Of a DNA stretch of 42,850 bases, positions 23,834-31,400 are shown piece after piece. The first letter of the stretch is position 1. Each line of letters starts with the position of its first letter. The notes below the pieces were generated by a model. The model ran no database searches. It was not told the DNA's origin and saw only the letters and a list, made by a program, of their open reading frames with translations. The position numbers and the translations under genes were made by a program. Source of the DNA: Bradyrhizobium sp. JYMT SZCCT0428 (GTDB taxonomy: Bacteria; Pseudomonadota; Alphaproteobacteria; Rhizobiales; Xanthobacteraceae); assembly GCF_018131075.1 (NCBI RefSeq), contig NZ_JAFCLS010000059.1:1-42850 (forward strand), in the 5' to 3' direction.

Positions 23834-23936
23834 GGAAGGACCCTCCGGGAGTTAAATTCCTTATATCCAAGGTTGCTTGGACTTTGTGAACCAGCACACA
23901 AATCCCGAAAAATAATCAAGCGGTATCGCGCTGCTC

Positions 23937-26900
23937 TCAACCTTGGGTTTGGCGACGCCTCATCTCGGCAGCAATCATCGACTCATCCTGGCGCAAGGAA
24001 AGCCGTTGAGCAATCGCAAGAGCCTCGTTCCAAGCAACTAGCGCCTGGCTTTTCTGACCATCCAACCAATGCGCCACCCCGGTCCACAGCCCGTATTGGG
24101 CCCCGCCCAGGGGAAAGACACGGCGATAGCGTTTCAATTCATCGAGTGCTTGGCGTTCCCAATATGGCCACTGATCGTATTCACGCGAAAGCCCGGCTTC
24201 GCGGCCACGCAAAAGCACTTCGGTTACGCCCGAGATTCCGACCAGTGTGCTGTGAGAAGTCGGCCGACGCAGCTCTCGCAACAAGTCCAGCGTTTCGGTC
24301 GCGGCCTCGATGCTTTCGGCATGCTGGCCGACACGAGCGAGAGCAAGGGCGAGCGCGCCCTTTGCGGAGATTTGTGCGGCAAGATCCACAGATCCCAGCA
24401 TTGCAGACGTAATCAATCGAAGGATGTCAACCGCTTCGCGAGGGCGATCTGTGTGGAGAACGCACAACGCCTTACATCGAAGTGCCCAGATCTCTTGCTG
24501 AATATTCCCTGCGTTCTGTGCGCGTGACAACAGCGCAAGCGCTGTTCGCTCCAAGGCGCTTCGATCGCCGCGATAATAGAGGGACCAGAAGCGGATGCCT
24601 TGGGCATTGCACCAGCCTAACTGGTCCCCAGCCCTCGTGGACAGCTCTTGAGATTCATTCAAACGGCGGTCGAGCATCGACCAATCACAGCGGCCAATGC
24701 GCCAAAGCGCGTCCAGGATACACACATGAGAATGAACTGCAGGATCAGCTAAAGCGATGGCGACCCGTTCCGCCCTAGAAATGAAGTAGTCACAGGCGCT
24801 CTGCCAGCCCAAAAAGGAAAGACCGCATCCCAATTGCGAAGACGCGACGGCCAGCTCGACGGAAGGCCCGACGCGTTCCGCATGCGCAACTGCTCCAATG
24901 AGATTGCACATTCCGCGGGCATAACGGAGTTCAAAATAATCAACCGTGGCTGCCTGGTTGAGGCAGCGAGCTAACTCTCTTTCCCAAGCGCGCCGATCGG
25001 GGCGCTCCCACTTCGAAGACGGAGCAAAAACCTGCTGCAGCGCCAGCTGTATGCCTCTTCCTACAAGACGGATTGCGGTCGTCGTCGGGAAGCGGGGCAC
25101 GGGTTGTCCGGCCACGTTAAGCGCGCGTCTTACGGCAACACCCTGAGCGTGTATGTCGCCACGGCCGTAATGTGCTTCCGCAAGCTGTCTCCGCCAACGT
25201 ACGGCTTGGAGCTCTTGTTCAGGACCGCGAGCCTGCTGACGCGCTTCATGACTAAAGCAGATCCCCAGAAACGCCTCGACCTCTCGAAACGCTCCGACCT
25301 GGAGTGCGCGTGTAGCGGCTAAATCCGCATACTTGACAGCCTTTTCGATGTTTCCAGCAGCCTCAAAATGCTGAACAAGCGCTGAGAATTCTAATGGTGC
25401 AGTTGCCGATTGATTTGATTCGATCCAGTCAGCCAGTAGTCCATGTAGGCGCTGCCGGGCGTCAACCGATATCAAGCTGTACACGACGTCGCGAATTTGA
25501 TCGTGACGAAATTCGTATTCGCCTGGACCACTTCCGTGCCTCACAAGGTGTACGGCCAACAGTGACTCGATAGCGTTCTCGACGGCACTACTAGTTAGCT
25601 GATCGCTAAGCAATATCTGAAGGGCAGTGATGCTAAATGAACGGCCAATTACGGCAGCGGCTTTGAGAAAGTTGAAAGACGCGGTGTCCAAGAGATCGAC
25701 GCGCTCGCGGATAACCCGTTCGACACCTTCAAAGTAACGAAGTTTGTCGAGCGGCCGAATGGGGCGCCAAAAACCATCACGCACCGCTACAAGCCCCTCA
25801 CTCTTCAGGGCTATTGAAATTTCCTCGGCAAAGAAAGGATTACCCCCGGCCAAAGCTGCAATGCGGCCTGCCAAATCTTGATGCGGCGGCACCCCTCCCA
25901 GAGTGCGAGCGACCAGTTCGCGGATGGACACGTCGCCGAGTTCATCGAGATCAAGGACCTGGCAAAACCGAGCCGGGTCGTCGGCTTCCAGCCGATTAGT
26001 GTTCATCCGAGCTGTCTCGGCGCGTCGGCGTAAGCTTTTCAGTTCGTCTGGAATTTCTTCAACGCGCACACACACGATCAGTAATAGCGATGAAAGGGAT
26101 CCGAGTATCCATTCGATCAGGCGCCACGACGCTGAATCGAGCCACTGACTGTCTTCCAATATCAACACAAGCGGGTGTGGTGCCAGTGCGCCTATCAGAT
26201 CCCCGAGAAGGCGCATTGTCGCGTCTGCACGGTGTGGTCCCTCTAGATGCCGCGTCCCGTCGTTTTCCTGGATCGCAATGCCCAATACGCCACCAAGCAA
26301 GGGCAGTCGCCCGACGATGGCTGAAGTCTCGTCGACACGGGCTCTAACGTCTTCGAGCACGATAAATCCATTGCAGTCGGGAGGCAGACCAAGGAGGGAT
26401 GCAAGCACCCGTCGCCACGGCAAGAGCGATGTTCGCCGATCCTCACGCTCCGCCCGCGCAACCGAGACTGGCGTCCCGGTTAACCGCAATTCGTCCATGA
26501 AAGCCGTGACTAATGCAGTTTTCCCAACTCCCGGCTCACCCAAAACAGCCAGCAAACGCGTGCCGCCGCTGCGTGTTTCTTCGAATAGTTGTTTCAAGAC
26601 CGCCATTTCACTTTCCCGACCAATTAGCGTGGAAGGGACAGTTACAGTGACGCGCGGCTCCAATGGGCGAAAGACGGCGGCCATATCCCCCAGTCCGTCG
26701 AGCTGCAAAGTGCCTTGCTGCTCAAAGGAAAACGCTGTTCGATTGGCTCGTTCCGTCGGTGCATCGCAGACAATGTCTGCCGATACGGCAGTCATCAATC
26801 GCGCTGCGCGATTCATGGCTGCACCATGGACCATCAATTGACGGCGTCGCGCACTTCCAACAACGCAGAAAAGCACTTGGCCTGTTGCTACACCAATAGA

Positions 26901-27962
26901 CGCGGAGAGGCCCAGCCCCCTAACTGTCTCATCCATCGCGCGAGCGGCGTCGACGGCGCGGTAGGGATCATCGCGATGAAAGTTTCCACGGGCTCCGAAT
27001 GCGCAGCTGAAAATTAGACCCTTTTCGTCAAAGTACAGTTCCCCCGGTGGTCCGCCTCGTGCTCGCAGGTTCTCCTGAAGCGACACGCAGAGTGTCTGCA
27101 ACTGAGAGAGGGCGGGAGGGGCGCGCGGATCCAAACCAGTTATTCTCGCGAAGACGGCCGAAACGGGTCGTATCTCGTTGATACCACGGAGGAGGGCATC
27201 AACTTCTCGACTGAGGTCGATTGCGGAGTTGCGATGTCCAATCACGGAAACATGACCGGATGCAAATGCTGCGTCATGGAGCTGTGGCGGGAGAAAGCAG
27301 GACAGCCAATCCAAAGAGGGAAGCGGTGAACGAAGTGCAGGCCGCATTTCGATGGTATCACCGCTGTGCGTTCCGGAATGCGCTAATGCTTGCTTCGCAG
27401 CGTCGGATAGGACGTACTCCCGAGGGGGAGCAAGCACTTGGGAAGTTGCCGCTTGCATAAGGGCGTCGCCGCCCGCGATCAGATTCCAAACGGGCTGGCC
27501 GCCAAGGGCCGCAGCCCAGAGCTTCCCGGCGCCCACGCCGACGTGCAGGGCCGGGTCGGTTTCGCTGGTCGAAGCGCCTACATTATGATCACCGCAGATC
27601 GCCTCGGCGCAAGCTGCAGCGGCCTGAACTGCGTTTCCCAGATCGTGGTCAGCGGCCCAATAGGCGACTAACGAGTCTCCTTCAAAGTACAGCACTTCGC
27701 CGCCACGAGCGCAGATTTGGTCCGCGCACCGTCCGTAGGAGAGACTTAGCAGCTCCGATATTTTCTCAAGTCCTTCCTGCCCACGTCGAGCTAGCTGTTC
27801 AACCAAGGCCGTATACCTGGAGACGTCAACAAACAGGACGGCTGCTGTAAACTCTACGGCCGCAGGCAGGTCACCGCGAGGCCCGTGAAGCCTACCGAGC
27901 AACTCCAGCGGCAAGAAACTCTCGAGCAGTCGACCGGTCTCTTGCACAACCTCTTTCCTCAT
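23937..27962 (-). CDS. Adenylate/guanylate cyclase-AAA ATPase-TPR protein
   Basis: 1341 aa. Residues about 38-190 are a class III cyclase domain (AVLFVDVSRYTALVEQLA, then GGEVLYFEGDSLVAYW), with both metal-binding Asp (46 and 96). A second, more divergent cyclase domain at about 265-420 (LGLSASIGVATGQVLFCVVG, QLMVHGAAMNRAARLM) lacks clear metal ligands. A STAND/AAA ATPase follows: Walker A GEPGVGKTALV near residue 472 and Walker B VLILEDSQWLD near 599. The last 450 residues are helical TPR-like repeats. This is the soluble-adenylyl-cyclase layout used as large signal-dependent sensors. No membrane segment. The upstream start at 27995 would be TTG; ATG 27962 is chosen. Divergent from the giant fusion enzyme. 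Confidence 0.85.
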   Translation of the reverse strand: MRKEVVQETGRLLESFLPLELLGRLHGPRGDLPAAVEFTAAVLFVDVSRYTALVEQLARRGQEGLEKISELLSLSYGRCADQICARGGEVLYFEGDSLVAYWAADHDLGNAVQAAAACAEAICGDHNVGASTSETDPALHVGVGAGKLWAAALGGQPVWNLIAGGDALMQAATSQVLAPPREYVLSDAAKQALAHSGTHSGDTIEMRPALRSPLPSLDWLSCFLPPQLHDAAFASGHVSVIGHRNSAIDLSREVDALLRGINEIRPVSAVFARITGLDPRAPPALSQLQTLCVSLQENLRARGGPPGELYFDEKGLIFSCAFGARGNFHRDDPYRAVDAARAMDETVRGLGLSASIGVATGQVLFCVVGSARRRQLMVHGAAMNRAARLMTAVSADIVCDAPTERANRTAFSFEQQGTLQLDGLGDMAAVFRPLEPRVTVTVPSTLIGRESEMAVLKQLFEETRSGGTRLLAVLGEPGVGKTALVTAFMDELRLTGTPVSVARAEREDRRTSLLPWRRVLASLLGLPPDCNGFIVLEDVRARVDETSAIVGRLPLLGGVLGIAIQENDGTRHLEGPHRADATMRLLGDLIGALAPHPLVLILEDSQWLDSASWRLIEWILGSLSSLLLIVCVRVEEIPDELKSLRRRAETARMNTNRLEADDPARFCQVLDLDELGDVSIRELVARTLGGVPPHQDLAGRIAALAGGNPFFAEEISIALKSEGLVAVRDGFWRPIRPLDKLRYFEGVERVIRERVDLLDTASFNFLKAAAVIGRSFSITALQILLSDQLTSSAVENAIESLLAVHLVRHGSGPGEYEFRHDQIRDVVYSLISVDARQRLHGLLADWIESNQSATAPLEFSALVQHFEAAGNIEKAVKYADLAATRALQVGAFREVEAFLGICFSHEARQQARGPEQELQAVRWRRQLAEAHYGRGDIHAQGVAVRRALNVAGQPVPRFPTTTAIRLVGRGIQLALQQVFAPSSKWERPDRRAWERELARCLNQAATVDYFELRYARGMCNLIGAVAHAERVGPSVELAVASSQLGCGLSFLGWQSACDYFISRAERVAIALADPAVHSHVCILDALWRIGRCDWSMLDRRLNESQELSTRAGDQLGWCNAQGIRFWSLYYRGDRSALERTALALLSRAQNAGNIQQEIWALRCKALCVLHTDRPREAVDILRLITSAMLGSVDLAAQISAKGALALALARVGQHAESIEAATETLDLLRELRRPTSHSTLVGISGVTEVLLRGREAGLSREYDQWPYWERQALDELKRYRRVFPLGGAQYGLWTGVAHWLDGQKSQALVAWNEALAIAQRLSLRQDESMIAAEMRRRQTQG

Positions 27963-28467
27963 CGTCGAACCAGAAAGTGGTGAAAGGAGCGCCAAACAAG
28001 CCAGTTGTTCGCGCCCGCCCGATGACGGGCGGACAACAACTCAAATATTCCCTAAGCGCCTTATCCTATCAAATCTTTCGCACGAATTCATCGAATGCCT
28101 TTGGCGCCGCGGGACTGAAGTTACCGGGCGCTAGCGGGGCCTTGCGGCGGGTGCCAACGAGACACCAGATACCTGTCTAAATGGATGTTTTCGCTGAGCA
28201 AAGAATAGCCATACCATTCCTATAGCAAAGTTTGCGAACCGCAACGGGTGCGCCTCGACTGGAGGTTTGAGGACGTCGGCCAAGAATCAACTACACAAGC
28301 TGGCAAAACCCGCTAGATTGGCAGTGCAACTACACCGTTCAACGCACCTTTTGGGGGCGTGTTATGCCGCAAGGCGAGAACGAGAGCAGCCTCGTGATTT
28401 ACGAGGGCATCGGGAGGCATCAGGTCGATCGCCCTTCCTCCTCCATTTCTCGAAAGAGAGGCAGATA
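27963..28467. promoter_or_regulatory. Divergent regulatory region with hairpin
   Basis: About 500 bases between the cyclase-ATPase gene and the fusion gene. A compound hairpin at 28003-28041 combines CCGCCCG/CGGGCGG with an outer GTTGT/ACAAC, near the cyclase start; it could be an operator or leader structure. AT-rich stretches (28048-28080 and 28190-28230) could hold promoters for both genes. I cannot define a -35/-10 pair with confidence. Confidence 0.4.
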
Positions 28468-31400
28468 ATGCCAGGGGGCGGGGGACTTGACACGGACTCG
28501 GGAACGGCCTGGATCTCGCAGGGCTTTGAGCGCTTGATCCATCGCGTGCGCCATGCGCCTACGGAAGTACATTTTGACGTAATTGTCATCGGCAGCGGCT
28601 ACGGCGGCGCGATTGCTGCGGCCACGTTCGCAGGTCGCCGGCAAGGCGGAGCGGCGATCACCGTTGGCGTGCTCGAGCGTGGCAAGGAGTATCTTCCAGG
28701 CTCGTTTCCGACCGGCTTGGGCGAATTGCCGGGGCATATCCGCCAGGAACACAACAAGGAGGGCCTCTTCGACATAAGGCTCGCAGGAGAGGTCACCACG
28801 GTAATCGCAAACGGGGTTGGCGGCGGCTCACTGATCAACGCAGGCGTCATGGAAGTGCCCGCACCGGGCGTTTTCACGAACGGTTGGCCAAGCGCATTAA
28901 AGAACTTGTCGACCTGGACGTCGTATTTTGACCGCGCGCGAGATTTGGTCGGTGCCAGCATCAATGGCATTCCCAACACGATCGCCGATCATGTTGACGG
29001 CCTGCCGAAGAAATATCAATCGATCCGTGCCATCGCGCCCACTGGCAAATTTCACCCGGCCGCGATCACGGTCGCGATGAAGAATTCGACGAGTTGGGGC
29101 AATGTCAACCTCAACAAGTGCGTCCGCTGCGGCGATTGCGCCACCGGCTGTAACTTCGGTGCCAAGAACTCACTCGACGTCAATTTGCTCACGCACGCGC
29201 AGCAAGCCGGTGCGGAAATCTTCAGCGGAGCGACCGTGCTCAGTATCGAGAAGGAAGGCAGCACCGCATGGGTCGTCAACAGTGTGCATACCAACGCCAA
29301 TCTGCGCAAACGCGACGGTGAGGTACTCAAAATACGTGCACGGAAGGTGGTGCTGGCCGCAGGCACGCTCGGCTCAAGCGAGATACTCCTACGCTCGCGT
29401 GATCTCGGACTGCAATTGTCTGACATGCTCGGCAAGCGTTGCTCAACCAATGGAGACATGCTGGTCGTCGACTACGCGACTGACGCGGCGGTCAATACAG
29501 TCGCGGACGAAACTATTAAACCTTCTACTCGCGAGATCGGCCCGACGATCACCGGCGTCATCGACCTGCGGGCGACGGCTGGCGTCGTAATCGAGGAAAT
29601 GTCGGTGCCGGCAGGGCTGCGCCTCGCTTTCACTGAGACCTTCGCTACGGTCAACATGTTGCACGGCCTCGCCGAGGCGGATTGCTCGAAACACATTCAG
29701 GAATTTCCGACCAGCGACCTCTGCGCTGTGCCTGCCTCGCGCGTCGAGCATTCCGCACTTTACGCCGTCATGGGCGATGACGGCGCAGCCGGCAGCATCG
29801 AGATCAATGGCGATTTGACGACCGCGGATCGGGACGGCATCGCGCGGCTCCGTTGGGACAAGCTACAAAACCTGCCGGTTTTCGAAGAGCAATTGATGAC
29901 CCTTGCGGGTCTCACGAAAAACACGGGCGGGCGCGTGATTCCTAATCCCGTCTGGAAGCTGCTTCCGACGGAAATGACCTGGTTGCTCAAGGATCAGCGC
30001 GGGCCACTGACGACTGTACATCCGCTCGGCGGGTGCACGATGGCCGACACGGGCGCCAACGGCGTTGTCGACCACATCGGCCGGGTTTTCTCGGGCAGCA
30101 CCTCCAGCGTTGTGCATGATGGTCTCGTTGTGCTCGACGGTTCGATCATTCCGACGGCCCTCGGCACCAATCCAGCGCTCACGATCTCGGCCGTGACGCT
30201 TCGCGCGGCCGAGGCGCTCGCGATTCAGTGGGGCTACGTGGTCGGTCCCCCGCCCACGGTAGGCGTGCCTCTGACGCGGCCTGTATTTCGTTCAACTGAT
30301 GTGGCAGCTCCGCCTCCGGCAACCGAGGTCGAAATCATCGAGCGGCTCGTCGGGCCGGTGAATTTCCAACCGAGCGGGGAGCAGGCACAGACGCGAATCG
30401 TCGAACTGACCCTGCGTTTCAGCCCGACGGCGCTCGCGCAGCTCACGCCCAGCAATGGTGGCAAGCCCACCGTCCAAGTCGCAACGAACATGTCCGAGTT
30501 CACGGTCCGCAGCAGGATTCGGATATTTCCACGGACCGAGTGGGATTTGCTTGAGAACGGTTGGACCCCTCCGCGTTTGCTCGAGCAGAAGCTGGACGCG
30601 ATCGCGTGCTACAGCGCTCCGCTTACGGGCAGCCTGCGGATCTTCGAGCGGCAGAAATCTTGTTCGATTGCGCGAATTTGGAAGGCGGGTAAAGCATGGG
30701 TTCTGAATCGCGGATTGCGTGACACTTATCAAGCAATCGTCGATGGCGACGGCGGCCCGGGACTATGGTCGCGGATCAAGTCGGGGCTCGCAATCGCAAG
30801 CCGCTCTGGCGAGATCCGAGCGTTTCGTTACGACCTCACGATCGGTGCGCCTGACCCCGGCGCCAAAATCGTACTTGATGGCAACAAGATTGCCGGGACC
30901 AAAACCTTCACGTACGAGCGCCGCTGTAATCCCTGGCGTCAGCTCATGGATGTGACGCTCGAAACGTTCCCCGGGATGAGTGGTAGCGTCACCGAAAGGT
31001 CGTTGAAGCTGGATGTCCGTTACCTTGCGCGAATCGGCGTCCCTCTGTTTCGAATAACGCGCCAACGCGATGGCGTGAGCGCAATTGGCGAACTTGTGAC
31101 CTTCCTCGGATACGTCACGCGTCTGCTGCTTAGCCTGCACATCTGGAGTTTCCGGGCGCCGGACAAGGACACCGACCCGGGGAATGATGTCTTGAACCTT
31201 CTGCCGCCGCTCGCACTTCGCCTTTCTGACGGCCGCTCCATCGCCGCAGAGATCCACCACATCCCGATTCCTGCTCGATTGCCGGAAGGCGGGGGGGTGG
31301 CCGTGCCGGGCGAAGTACGGCTCACGCGTTACCCGAATCCCGCTACCACCAAGCGGCCTGTCGTGATGCTCCATGGCTACAGCGCGGGCGGGACGACGTT

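Noticed and set aside
28267..28467. 67-residue N-terminal extension of the fusion enzyme
   Set aside because: Depends on a TTG start with an SD just one base away; the extension has no signal or domain, while ATG 28468 starts a better N-terminus.
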